Shown piece after piece: positions 32,569-41,286 of a stretch of DNA of 64,000 nucleotides. The translations under genes were made by a program, and so were the position numbers. How positions within the stretch are numbered: the first letter of the stretch is position 1; every line of letters starts with the position of its first letter. The notes under the pieces are model-generated. The model saw only the letters and a program-made list of their open reading frames with translations. It made no database searches and was not told the DNA's origin. The DNA lies in the NCBI RefSeq assembly GCF_900111765.1, contig NZ_FOIB01000011.1:62001-126000 (forward strand). The letters run 5' to 3'. The stretch comes from Myxococcus fulvus (GTDB lineage: Bacteria; Myxococcota; Myxococcia; Myxococcales; Myxococcaceae).

Positions 32569-35500
32569 CGAGCCCGACGCCCACCGTCCTTCCTCCCCCT
32601 CCTGGAGAGCATGGCCGCCGCGTGGAGGCCCTGCGCTCCGCCATGCGTGAGCGCGTGCTGGTGCTGGATGGCGCCATGGGGACGCTGTTGCAACAGCATG
32701 ACCTCAAGGCCGCGGACTTCGGCGGCGCCGAGTTCGAGGGCTGCAACGAGAACCTGGTCCTCACCCGGCCGGAGCTCATCCGGGACATCCACGCGCGCTA
32801 CTTCGAGGCGGGCGCGGACGTGACGGAGACGGACAGCTTCGGCGGCACGCCGCTGGTGCTCAACGAGTTCGGCCTGGGCCACAAGGCGCTCGAAATCAAC
32901 CAGGCCTCCGCCCGGCTCGCCCGCGAGGCCGCCGAGGCCGCCGAGGCGAAGGACGGCCGCATCCGCTGGGTGGCCGGCTCGGTGGGCCCCACCACCAAGG
33001 CCATCAGCGTGACGGGCGGCATCACCTTCGAGGAGCTGGTGGACAACTTCGCCGTGCAGGCGGAGGGGCTCGCGCTGGGCGGCTCCGACTACCTGCTGGT
33101 GGAGACGTGCCAGGACACGCGCAACATCAAGGCGGCGCTCCTGGGCATCGACCGCGCGTTCCGGAAGCTGGGCTATGCGCTGCCGGTGGCGGTGTCGGGC
33201 ACCATCGAACCCATGGGCACCATGCTCGCAGGCCAGAGCGTGGAGAGCCTGGCGGCGTCGCTGGAGCACTGGGAGCTGCTCTACCTGGGGCTCAACTGCG
33301 CCACGGGTCCGGACTTCATGACGGACCACCTGCGCTCCCTATCCGACTTGAGCCCGTTCCCGGTGTCGTGCGTGCCCAACGCGGGCCTGCCGGACGAGAA
33401 CGGCCACTACCTGGAGACGCCGGACATGATTGCCCGCTCGCTCACGCGCTTCTGTGAGCAGGGCTGGCTCAACGTGGTGGGCGGCTGTTGCGGCACCACG
33501 GAGGCGCACATCCGCGCGGTGTCCCAGGCGGTGAAGGGGCTCAAGCCGCGCACGAAGGTGCCCAAGCAGCGCTCGACGCTGTCGGGCGTGGACTACCTGG
33601 AGGTGACGGACGACGTGCGCCCGGTCATCGTCGGCGAGCGCACCAACGTCATCGGCAGCAAGAAGTTCAAGGAGCTCATCGTCGCGGGGCAGGTGGAGGA
33701 CGCGTCGGAGATTGCGCGCGCGCAGGTGAAGCGCGGCGCGCAGGTCATCGACATCTGCCTGGCCAACCCGGACCGCGATGAGCTGGAGGACATGCGCCAG
33801 TTCCTGGAGGTGGTCGTCAAGAAGGTGCGCGTGCCCTTGATGATCGACTCCACCGACGAGCGCGTCCTGGAGATGGCGCTGACGTACAGCCAGGGCAAGG
33901 CCATCATCAACTCCGTCAACCTGGAGGATGGCGAGGAGCGCTTCGAGAAGGTGGTGCCCCTGGCCCGCCGCTTCGGCGCGGCGCTGGTGGTGGGCTGCAT
34001 CGACGAGGTGGGCATGGCCGTGACGCGCGAGCGCAAGCTCGCCGTGGCGGAGCGCTCGTTCGAGCTGCTCACGAAGAAGTACGGCATGCGCGCCGAGGAC
34101 CTCTACTTCGACCCGCTCGTCTTCCCGTGCGCCTCCGGTGACGCGCAGTACACGGGCAGCGGCGTGGAGACGGTGGAGGGCGTGCGCCTCATCAAGCAGC
34201 GCTTCCCGCAGTGCCGCACGGTGCTGGGCATCTCCAACGTGTCCTTCGGCCTGCCCACCGCGGGCCGCGAGGTGCTCAACTCCGTCTTCCTGTACCACTG
34301 CGTCCAGGCGGGCCTGGACATGGCGCTGGTCAACTCCGAGAAGCTGGAGCGCTACGCGTCGCTGCCCGAGGAGGAGCGCACGCTGGCGGAGGACCTGCTC
34401 TACAACCGGGGGGCGGACCCGGTGACGCCGTTCGCCGCGCACTTCCGTGAGCGCAAGGCCGTCAAGGTGGCGGTGAGCACGCTGCCCCTGGAGGAGCGGC
34501 TGCAGCGCTACATCATCGAGGGCTCGCGCGACGGCCTGTTCGCGGACCTGGAGGAGGCGCTCAAGAAGTACGCGCCGCTGGACATCATCAACGGCCCGCT
34601 GATGAAGGGCATGGATGAGGTGGGCCGGCTCTTCGGCGCCAACGAGCTGATTGTCGCGGAGGTGCTCCAGAGCGCCGAGTCGATGAAGGCCGCGGTGGGC
34701 TTCCTGGAGCCGCACATGAGCTCCGCCAAGGCGGCCATGCGCGGCAAGGTGGTGCTGGCCACGGTGAAGGGCGACGTCCACGACATCGGCAAGAACCTGG
34801 TGGAGATCATCCTCGCCAACAACGGCTTCCACGTGGTGAACCTGGGCATCAAGGTTCCGCCCGAGCAGCTGGTGCAGGCGGTGCGCGAGCACCAGCCGGA
34901 CATCCTCGGCCTGTCGGGGCTGCTCGTGAAGAGCGCGCACCAGATGGTGGCCACGGCGGAGGACCTGAAGCGCGCGGGCGTGGAGGTGCCCATCCTGGTG
35001 GGCGGCGCCGCGCTCAGCCGCAACTTCGTGGACCGCAACATCGCCCCGGCGTACGGCGGCGGCACGGTGGCCTACGCGCAGGACGCGATGAGCGGCCTGG
35101 ACCTGGCCAAGCAGATCGTCGACCCGTCGTCGCACGAGCGGCTGCGCGGGGAGCTGGCCGAGCGCCGCGTGAAGCTGGCCCAGGAGGTCAAGGAGCGTCC
35201 GCGCGTGGAGGCGGTGGTGGCGCGGGGGCGCAGCGCGGAGATTCGGGTGCTGGAGACGGTGCCGCCCGCGCCGGACTTCGAGCGGCACGTGCTGACGAAC
35301 ACGCCGCTGGACCACATCTGGAAGTTCATCAACCCGGTGATGCTGTACGGACGTCACCTGGGCCTGCGCACGTCGTCGCGCGCGCTGGGGACTCCGGCCG
35401 AGGCGGAGCTGGCGAAGACGGAGGAGGGGCGCAAGGCGCTGGCGCTGAAGGAGGCGGTGGAGGAGCTCAAGGGCATGCTGCGCGGCGGGCTCATGCAGGC

Positions 35501-36080
35501 GCGCGCGGTGTTCCAGTTCTACAAGGCCGGCAGCGACGGCAACCGCGTGGTGCTGTTCGACGGGACGACGGGCCGCGAGGCGGCGAGCTTCGACTTCCCC
35601 CGGCAGGACCGCGACGGGGGCCTGTGCCTGGCCGACTACCTGCGGCCGCTGGAGCGCGGCGTGCCCACCGACAACGTGGCCATGTTCGTGGTGACGGCGG
35701 GCTCGGGCATCCGCGAGCTGTCCGAGGGCCTCAAGGCCAAGGGCGAGTTCCTGAAGATGCACGCGGTGCAGGCGCTCGCGCTGGAGACGGCGGAGGGCTA
35801 CGCGGAGCTCTTGCACACGCAGCTGCGCAGCATGTGGGGCACGCCGGACAAGCAGGACATGACGATGCTGGAGCGCTTCCGGGCGGAGTACGCGGGCAAG
35901 CGCTACTCGTTCGGCTACCCCGCGTGTCCCCGGCTGGAGGACCAGTCGAAGCTCTTCGAGGCGCTGCGGCCGGAGGAGATTGGCGTGCAGCTCACCGACG
36001 GCTGCATGATGGAGCCCGAGGCCTCGGTCTCCGCCATCGTCTTCCACCATCCCCAGGCCTCGTACTTCTCGGTGTCCTGA
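32565..36080 (+). CDS. metH: Cobalamin-dependent methionine synthase
   Basis: The full-length 1171-residue enzyme has four modules. They are the homocysteine/zinc domain (LDGAMGTLLQQHD, VVGGCCGTTEAHIRAV), the folate domain (VIVGERTNVIGSKKFKELI), the cap and cobalamin domain (GDVHDIGKN with the Co-ligating histidine at residue 739) and the C-terminal SAM-reactivation domain (ACPRLEDQSKLFEAL region). It moves the methyl group from methyl-tetrahydrofolate to homocysteine through B12. No cobalamin or SAM riboswitch precedes it, so the coupled ArsR-type regulator is the likely control. Confidence 0.97.
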   Translation: MTSPTPTVLPPPPGEHGRRVEALRSAMRERVLVLDGAMGTLLQQHDLKAADFGGAEFEGCNENLVLTRPELIRDIHARYFEAGADVTETDSFGGTPLVLNEFGLGHKALEINQASARLAREAAEAAEAKDGRIRWVAGSVGPTTKAISVTGGITFEELVDNFAVQAEGLALGGSDYLLVETCQDTRNIKAALLGIDRAFRKLGYALPVAVSGTIEPMGTMLAGQSVESLAASLEHWELLYLGLNCATGPDFMTDHLRSLSDLSPFPVSCVPNAGLPDENGHYLETPDMIARSLTRFCEQGWLNVVGGCCGTTEAHIRAVSQAVKGLKPRTKVPKQRSTLSGVDYLEVTDDVRPVIVGERTNVIGSKKFKELIVAGQVEDASEIARAQVKRGAQVIDICLANPDRDELEDMRQFLEVVVKKVRVPLMIDSTDERVLEMALTYSQGKAIINSVNLEDGEERFEKVVPLARRFGAALVVGCIDEVGMAVTRERKLAVAERSFELLTKKYGMRAEDLYFDPLVFPCASGDAQYTGSGVETVEGVRLIKQRFPQCRTVLGISNVSFGLPTAGREVLNSVFLYHCVQAGLDMALVNSEKLERYASLPEEERTLAEDLLYNRGADPVTPFAAHFRERKAVKVAVSTLPLEERLQRYIIEGSRDGLFADLEEALKKYAPLDIINGPLMKGMDEVGRLFGANELIVAEVLQSAESMKAAVGFLEPHMSSAKAAMRGKVVLATVKGDVHDIGKNLVEIILANNGFHVVNLGIKVPPEQLVQAVREHQPDILGLSGLLVKSAHQMVATAEDLKRAGVEVPILVGGAALSRNFVDRNIAPAYGGGTVAYAQDAMSGLDLAKQIVDPSSHERLRGELAERRVKLAQEVKERPRVEAVVARGRSAEIRVLETVPPAPDFERHVLTNTPLDHIWKFINPVMLYGRHLGLRTSSRALGTPAEAELAKTEEGRKALALKEAVEELKGMLRGGLMQARAVFQFYKAGSDGNRVVLFDGTTGREAASFDFPRQDRDGGLCLADYLRPLERGVPTDNVAMFVVTAGSGIRELSEGLKAKGEFLKMHAVQALALETAEGYAELLHTQLRSMWGTPDKQDMTMLERFRAEYAGKRYSFGYPACPRLEDQSKLFEALRPEEIGVQLTDGCMMEPEASVSAIVFHHPQASYFSVS

Positions 36081-36091
36081 TTCGGACGCAC

Positions 36092-36107
36092 GGGCCCCCG
36101 GGGGCCC
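36092..36107. terminator. 16-bp perfect GC palindrome after metH
   Basis: GGGCCCCCGGGGGCCC is perfectly self-complementary and begins 12 bp after the metH stop. It can form a strong hairpin but no T tract follows, so it may be a weak or factor-dependent terminator. Confidence 0.4.
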
Positions 36108-36172
36108 TGGGGACCCGCCCGGGGCCACCGAGGCGCGCCGTGGGGAAGGGGAGCGGTTAGACTCCCGCGCCT

Positions 36173-37264
36173 ATGAGCGCGCCGAACATCCGTCGAGCCG
36201 TCCAGTTGCTGCCCGCCTGTGCCACCACGGGCATCGGGAGCCTGCCCCACACGCAGGTGGAGCTGGGGCTCCAGGTCGCCCTGTCGATGGACATCCCCTT
36301 CCTGCCGCAGCTGCCGGTGGGCAAGCCCTCCGAGCTGATGATTCCCGCGGCGCTGGAGGGGCTGCCCGGGCTGCGGTTCGACGACGAGGGCCTGTGCACG
36401 GTGGACCTCCAGGCCTGGGAGTCGGGGCGCGCCCAGTTCGAGGCGAAGCTGGAGTCCGCGCTCGCGGCCGGGGCGCTGGAGGCGTACGAGCCTTCCCCCG
36501 AGGCGTGCCGCGCGTGGCGGCCGTTCCTGTGGGAGGTGGAGCACCGCAAGCTGGCCTTCGCGAAGGCGCAGCTCGCCGGGCCCTTCACGGTGCGCTCGGT
36601 GGCGAGGACGGACTCGGGCCTGTCCGCGCTGGAGGTGCCGGGGCTGGACCAGGCCATCTATCGGCTGGTGCTGGCGCGCTCGCTGGCGATGGTGAAGGCG
36701 CTGCGGCGCGCGGGCACCACGCCGCTGTTCTTCCTCGACGAGCCGGGCCTGTACGCGTTCCAGCGCGTCAATCCGCGGCACCTGCTGGCGGTGCAGGAGC
36801 TGCGGCTCCTGATTGTCGCGCTCCAGCGGGAGGGCGCGCTGGTGGGCCTGCACTGCTGCGGCAACACGGACTGGAGCGCGCTGCTGGACGCGCAGGCGGA
36901 CTTGTTGTCGCTGGACGTGCGGCTGTCGCTCGACGCGATGCTGGAGGAGAAGGACGCGCTGGAGCGCTACCTTCATTCGGGCGCGACGCTGAGCCTGGGC
37001 ATCATCCCCACGGACCTCGCGTCGACGTACGAGGTGACGGAGCTGGCGGACTCGGTGGAGGCGTCGCTGAAGGCCGCGCTGCCGCGGGGCTTCTCGTTCC
37101 CCCGGGCCGTGTCCACGGTGCTGCTGACGCCAGCGTGCGGATTGGCGATGCGCTCGGTGCAGGACGCGGAGCGCATCCTCGCGGAGCTGAAGGTGGCCCA
37201 GCGCAGGTTGCGAGGCGCGCTCGAGGCGGAGCGCCCCGTGCTGCACTCGCCGCCGCCCCACTGA
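36173..37264 (+). CDS. MetE-like (core methionine synthase / UROD-like) barrel protein
   Basis: The 363-residue protein is about half the length of MetE and corresponds to its C-terminal catalytic barrel. It begins with TTGIGSLPHTQVELGL. Zinc-type ligands are visible as LHCCGNTDW (HxC) and LTPACGLAMRS, matching the His/Cys and the DCGL cysteine of MetE. FFLDEPGLYAF corresponds to the homocysteine-binding strand. It lies 92 bp downstream of metH, which supports a role in methyl transfer to a thiol. Core MetE proteins often use a corrinoid protein as methyl donor, but this has not been shown here. Confidence 0.75.
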   Translation: MSAPNIRRAVQLLPACATTGIGSLPHTQVELGLQVALSMDIPFLPQLPVGKPSELMIPAALEGLPGLRFDDEGLCTVDLQAWESGRAQFEAKLESALAAGALEAYEPSPEACRAWRPFLWEVEHRKLAFAKAQLAGPFTVRSVARTDSGLSALEVPGLDQAIYRLVLARSLAMVKALRRAGTTPLFFLDEPGLYAFQRVNPRHLLAVQELRLLIVALQREGALVGLHCCGNTDWSALLDAQADLLSLDVRLSLDAMLEEKDALERYLHSGATLSLGIIPTDLASTYEVTELADSVEASLKAALPRGFSFPRAVSTVLLTPACGLAMRSVQDAERILAELKVAQRRLRGALEAERPVLHSPPPH

Positions 37265-37271
37265 CTTGTCA

Positions 37272-37306
37272 CGCGGGTGGGCCCGGTGCGGTCACGGGCC
37301 CACGCG
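37272..37306. terminator. Hairpin between convergent genes
   Basis: GTGGGCCCG (37277-37285) pairs with CGGGCCCAC (37295-37303) over a 9-nt loop, with CGCG/CGCG able to extend the stem. It separates the MetE-like gene from the convergent DUF2934 gene. No T tract is present. Confidence 0.5.
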
Positions 37307-37314
37307 TCGGGTGG

Positions 37315-37533
37315 CTACTGACGGCCGAGCTTCAGCTCGCGCTCGGCTTGTTGCCAGTCCTGCTCGTGGTTGCCGGGCTTGCCTCCGCGGGCCATGTAGA
37401 TTTCGTAGGCGCGCCGGGCAATCTGCTCGTGGGAGATGTCGGAGCGTGCGTGAGGGCCCTGCGGCTCGTGCGCGTGTTCCGCGTGCGGGGGTTGGGTGTG
37501 CGGGGTCGACTTGGGAGCGTTGTTTCGAGCCAT
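37315..37533 (-). CDS. DUF2934-containing small protein
   Basis: GGAGG lies upstream of the ATG. The 72-residue protein has a His/Pro/Ala-rich N-terminus (STPHTQPPHAEHAHEPQGPH) and then the DUF2934 pattern ISHEQIARRAYEIYMARGGKP, GNHEQDWQQAERELK. DUF2934 is a short helical domain of unknown role. The five histidines in the N-terminal region might bind metal. Confidence 0.8.
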   Translation of the reverse strand: MARNNAPKSTPHTQPPHAEHAHEPQGPHARSDISHEQIARRAYEIYMARGGKPGNHEQDWQQAERELKLGRQ

Positions 37534-37697
37534 CGGGACGCCTCCGGTGAAAGGGCGCGCGAAGCTTGAGTCGCGTGCGTGACGCGCGAAAGCGACCCGA
37601 CCTGGCGGGGGTTGTCGAAGCAACACGACGTCCCGGGGCGTGTCGACGGCCGGACAGCTGCGGGCGAGCCGCGCGGCGACCGGAGCAGGGAGCGGCC

Positions 37698-39365
37698 CTA
37701 CGCTTGCGTGCCCACCACGGTGTCGAGGGCGCGCTGCATCGCGGTGCTCATGCCGAGCGTCGCGGCCTCCGCGGGCGTGCACCAGCGAAGCTCCTGGAAG
37801 GCGGCGGAGTGGGTGGGGCGCTTGGGGCCGGACACGCGGTACATGCGCAGCGTGAGGTCGCGGTGGGTGAGCTGCCGCTTCACCGTGCCCAGGAGGGACT
37901 CCAGCTTCACGCCCGTGCCGAGCGCGGCGGTGAGGCGCAGCGTGGTCTCCTCCACGGTGGCGTCCTCATCCACCTCGGCGGCGGGGAGCTCCCACAGTCC
38001 GCCGAAGAGGCCCGAGTCCGCGCGACGCGCGAACAGCAGCGTGTCCGCGTGGGCCCACACGGCGAGGGCCAGGGTCAGCTTCTTCGGCGCGGCGCGCACC
38101 TTGGCGGGAGGCAGCTCCGCGACGCGGCCCTTCTTGAAGGCGACGCAGCCCTCGCGCACGGGGCACAGCAGGCAGAGCGGGTTCTCGGGACGGCACGTGG
38201 TGGCGCCGTGCTCCATGAGGGACTGGTTGAAGTCGCCGGGGCGCTCGCCTTTCACGAGCAGGCCCGCGAGCTCCCACAGCGTGGCCTCGCGCTCGCGGTC
38301 TCCGGGCAGGCCCTCGACCTCGAAGAGCCGGGAGAGCACGCGGGCGACGTTGCCGTCGACGAGTGGGGCTTCTTCACCGAAGGCGATGGAGGCCACGGCG
38401 CCCGCGGTGTAGCGGCCGAAGCCGGGCAGCGAGAGCAGCTGCTCCGCGGTGGAGGGCAGGGTGCCACCGAAGCGCGAGACGATGTCCTGCGCGGCGCGGT
38501 GCAGGTTGCGGGCGCGCGTGTAGTAGCCCAGGCCCTTCCAGCCGGCGAGCACGTCATCGAGGGGCGCGGAGGCGAGCGCGAGCGCGGTGGGGAAGCGCTT
38601 CAGGAACCGCTCCCAGTAGGGGATGACGGTGGACACCTGCGTCTGCTGGAGCATGACCTCGCTCAACCAGATGGCATACGGGTCCTTCGTGCGACGCCAC
38701 GGCAGGTCGCGCTTGTTGCGGTCGTACCAGGCGAGCAGCGGCGCGCGGATGCTGGCCAGGTGCGCGGCGCTCGGTGTCACCGTGGGGACGCGGGGCGACG
38801 TGGCCACGGTGCGAGGAGGACGGCCGCGTCGCGCCTTCGGTGGCGTCGAGGGTGTGCCTGCCACGTCCTCGGAGACTCCCTCGGTCGGTGTCGCCGTGAG
38901 GGTCCGGGTCGATGTCGTCTCGGTGCTCGGAGGCCGTCCGCGTCGCGCCTTCGGTGGTGTCGAGGATGTGCTCGCCACGTCCCCGGAGACTCCCTCGCTT
39001 GGTGTCTCCGTGAGGGCTCGGGTCGATGTCGTCTCGGTGCGTGGAGGCCGGCCGCGTCGCGCCTTCGGTGGCGTCGAGGGTGTGCTTGCCGCGTCTCCGG
39101 AGACGCCCTCGCGAGACGCGACGCTCTCCGCGCCTCCTCGTGATGAGGGGGACTCGAACAGCGAGCCGGTGGACGGCTTCTTCCCCTTCGCACCTGTGGG
39201 GGTCGGCTTGTCGCGCAACGGCAAGGACTCCGCATTGCCTCCTCGCGGTGGGCGCCCCTGACGAGAGCGAGGCACTGCGTCGCGCGCCTCGGCGTCCTGT
39301 TCGCGAGAGACAGGCGGCATGTCCGACGAGACAGCGGGCTTCGCGGGGCGACTGCGGGGGCTCAT
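37698..39365 (-). CDS. mutY: A/G-specific adenine glycosylase with AT-hook repeat extension
   Basis: The catalytic part starts near residue 201: LPWRRTKDPYAIWLSEVMLQ (Glu236), the helix-hairpin-helix LPGFGRYTAGAVASIAFG, the aspartate in GDFNQSLMEHGA and the 4Fe-4S cysteines Cx6Cx2Cx5C (CRPENPLCLLCPVREGC). A NUDIX-like C-terminal domain for 8-oxoG recognition follows. The ATG at 39365 overlaps the SDR stop (ATGA). Uniquely, residues 1-200 are a disordered region with four GRP cores at 36-41, 103-108, 141-146 and 179-184, the last three in exact 38-residue repeats. It removes A mispaired with 8-oxoG; the extension may tether it to DNA. Confidence 0.93.
   Translation of the reverse strand: MSPRSRPAKPAVSSDMPPVSREQDAEARDAVPRSRQGRPPRGGNAESLPLRDKPTPTGAKGKKPSTGSLFESPSSRGGAESVASREGVSGDAASTPSTPPKARRGRPPRTETTSTRALTETPSEGVSGDVASTSSTPPKARRGRPPSTETTSTRTLTATPTEGVSEDVAGTPSTPPKARRGRPPRTVATSPRVPTVTPSAAHLASIRAPLLAWYDRNKRDLPWRRTKDPYAIWLSEVMLQQTQVSTVIPYWERFLKRFPTALALASAPLDDVLAGWKGLGYYTRARNLHRAAQDIVSRFGGTLPSTAEQLLSLPGFGRYTAGAVASIAFGEEAPLVDGNVARVLSRLFEVEGLPGDREREATLWELAGLLVKGERPGDFNQSLMEHGATTCRPENPLCLLCPVREGCVAFKKGRVAELPPAKVRAAPKKLTLALAVWAHADTLLFARRADSGLFGGLWELPAAEVDEDATVEETTLRLTAALGTGVKLESLLGTVKRQLTHRDLTLRMYRVSGPKRPTHSAAFQELRWCTPAEAATLGMSTAMQRALDTVVGTQA
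38780..39110 (-). repeat. 114-bp tandem repeats encoding AT-hook units in mutY
   Basis: The word CGCCTTCGGTGGYGTCGAGG recurs at 38832, 38946 and 39060, a period of exactly 114 bp or 38 codons. A partial unit lies on the 38780-38831 side. Each full unit encodes TPPKARRGRPP plus a Thr/Ser/Glu-rich spacer. The reading frame is kept throughout. Confidence 0.9.
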
Positions 39366-40171
39366 GCGTCCTTCTTCACCGGGTTGGCCATGCGGTGGGC
39401 GACCCGGTCGAACAAGCCGGGCGCGAGCCGGTTGGCCAGTACCATGACGCGGCCGGGGAGGGTGAGGATGGTGTCGCGTCGTCCGCGCACGCTCGCCTTC
39501 ACCATGGCCCGCGCCACCTCCTCGGAGGACATGGCCTTCAGCGGAATCGCGTCCTGTGCCCAGCCCTGGGCGTTCAGCCGGTGGTCCCGGAACTCGCTCT
39601 CGGTGAGGCCCGGTGACACCAGCCGCACGCCGATGCCCTCGGCGGCCAGCTCCGTGCGCAAGGACTCCGTCATCGCGTTCACCGCCGCCTTCGACGCGCA
39701 ATACCCGCCGAGCAGTGGCAGCCCTCGATGCCCCAGCACCGAGCTGACGTTCACCACGTGCGCCCCGCGCCGCCCGCGCAGCAGCGGCAGCGCCGCCCGC
39801 GTCACCCGCCACAGCGCGAACACGTTCAGCTCGAATACCTGCCGCAGCTGCTCCTCGCTGATGGCCTCCAGCGGCCCGTACAACCCCTGGCCCGCGTTGT
39901 TCACCAGCACGTCCAGCCCACCGAAGTCCGCGCGGACCTGGGCCATGAGCCGCTCCACGTCCTCGCCGCGAGTCACGTCGCACCGCACCGCCAGTGCCCG
40001 GACCCCCAGTGACTTGGCTTCACGGGCCGCGTCCTCCAGCCGCTCCAGCCGCCGGGCGGCGAGCACCACGTGGGCGCCCGCCTCCGCGTAGGCCCGGGCC
40101 GCCGCGCGGCCGATGCCGCTGGAAGCGCCTGTGATCAGGACGACTCGCTCCGTCAGGGGTCGGCTCTTCAT
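39362..40171 (-). CDS. Short-chain dehydrogenase/reductase
   Basis: The classic SDR motifs are present: VLITGASSGIGRAAARAYAE (NAD(P) site), NNAGQG, the catalytic serine in VNVSSVLGHRG and the YxxxK in GGYCASKAAV. From MKSRPLTERVV it has 269 residues. The C-terminal 40 residues (TLPGRVMVLANRLAPGLFDR) are hydrophobic and may lie on the membrane. The substrate is unknown. It is coupled to mutY by a 4-base overlap, an odd functional pairing that may only reflect gene packing. Confidence 0.9.
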   Translation of the reverse strand: MKSRPLTERVVLITGASSGIGRAAARAYAEAGAHVVLAARRLERLEDAAREAKSLGVRALAVRCDVTRGEDVERLMAQVRADFGGLDVLVNNAGQGLYGPLEAISEEQLRQVFELNVFALWRVTRAALPLLRGRRGAHVVNVSSVLGHRGLPLLGGYCASKAAVNAMTESLRTELAAEGIGVRLVSPGLTESEFRDHRLNAQGWAQDAIPLKAMSSEEVARAMVKASVRGRRDTILTLPGRVMVLANRLAPGLFDRVAHRMANPVKKDA

Positions 40172-40295
40172 GGTGGCGAGGACCATACTCCCAGGGTTCC
40201 CCACCCGGACTGTCATTCAACCCACCCCCAGGGCTCGTTTCCCTGCCTGTTCCCCTTCTGGCGGAGCGAGCGAACGCCTAGGATGCGCCGCCTCG

Positions 40296-41282
40296 ATGCG
40301 GCGCCCACCCCTCCACAACGACTTCTCCTGGTCCAAGAGCCGCCACGAGAAGTTCTCCGAGTGCCTGCGCTCCTACTACTTCTACTACTACCGCTCCTGG
40401 GGCGGCTGGGAGTCGGACGCGCCCAAGGACGTGCGGGAGCTGTACGTGCTCAAGAAGCTGGCCAACCGCTTCAGTTGGGCGGGCAGCGTCGTGCACGAGA
40501 GCATCAAGGACGTGCTGCTGGACTGGCGCGCCGGCCGCGTGGTGGACCCCGCCGTGGTGGAGGCTCGCGCACGCAAGCTGATGCAGGACGACTACCGCCA
40601 CTCGCGCGGCAAGGCCTACTGGACGCAGAAGTACCGCAAGCAGTTCACCGGCCTCGTGGAGCACGAGTACGCCGAGGCGCTCCCCGACGAGGCCTGGAAG
40701 CAGAACTGGGAGACGGTGCGCGTGGCGCTCGCGTGGTTCTTCAACTCGCGCTGGCCGCTGCTCGCCAAGAGCCTCAAGCCCGAGCAGTGGCTGGAGGTGG
40801 ACGCGGGCTTCGACTTCGCCCACTTCACGCTCGGCGGCCTCAAGGTCTTCGCCATCCCCGACTTCGCCTTCGTGGACCAGGACGGCGCGCCCGTCGTCGT
40901 GGACTGGAAGACGGGCAAGTCTCGCGACGGCTATGACGAGCAGGTGCTCGGCTACGCGCTGTACGTGTCCCAGCGCTACCGCTTCCCCGTGGAGAAGGTG
41001 CGCGCGTCGCTGGTGTACCTCAACGAGGGCAAGGAGCAGGACGTCCAGGTGGACCTGGGCGCCATGGACTCCTTCCACCGGCACTTCGAGACGAGCGTGG
41101 CGAAGATGCGCGCGCTCCTGAAGGACCCCGTCACCAACACGCCGCTGGACGCGGACGCGTTCCCTCGCTCGGAGACGCTGTCGCCCTGCATGCGCTGCGT
41201 GTTCCGCAGGCCCTGCGGGCGCGAGGCCGAGGCGCTCGCCGAACAGCAGGCGCGAGCGGCGCAGTCTCAGCAGGTGGCCTGA
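40296..41282 (+). CDS. Stand-alone PD-(D/E)XK nuclease with AddB/Cas4-type Fe-S cysteines
   Basis: From MRRPPLHNDFSWSKSR the protein has 328 residues. The nuclease core is VFAIPDFAFVDQ, VVVDWKTGKSRDG and YDEQVLGYALYVSQRY, fitting the RecB-family D-(D/E)xK-Q/Y pattern. Cys23 near the start (FSECLRSYYF) and Cys298, Cys301 and Cys307 at the end (CMRCVFRRPC) give the C...Cx2Cx5C arrangement of AddB and Cas4 iron-sulfur nucleases. No helicase or cas gene is nearby. It is probably a 5'-3' or end-processing exonuclease. Confidence 0.82.
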   Translation: MRRPPLHNDFSWSKSRHEKFSECLRSYYFYYYRSWGGWESDAPKDVRELYVLKKLANRFSWAGSVVHESIKDVLLDWRAGRVVDPAVVEARARKLMQDDYRHSRGKAYWTQKYRKQFTGLVEHEYAEALPDEAWKQNWETVRVALAWFFNSRWPLLAKSLKPEQWLEVDAGFDFAHFTLGGLKVFAIPDFAFVDQDGAPVVVDWKTGKSRDGYDEQVLGYALYVSQRYRFPVEKVRASLVYLNEGKEQDVQVDLGAMDSFHRHFETSVAKMRALLKDPVTNTPLDADAFPRSETLSPCMRCVFRRPCGREAEALAEQQARAAQSQQVA

Positions 41283-41286
41283 GCCG

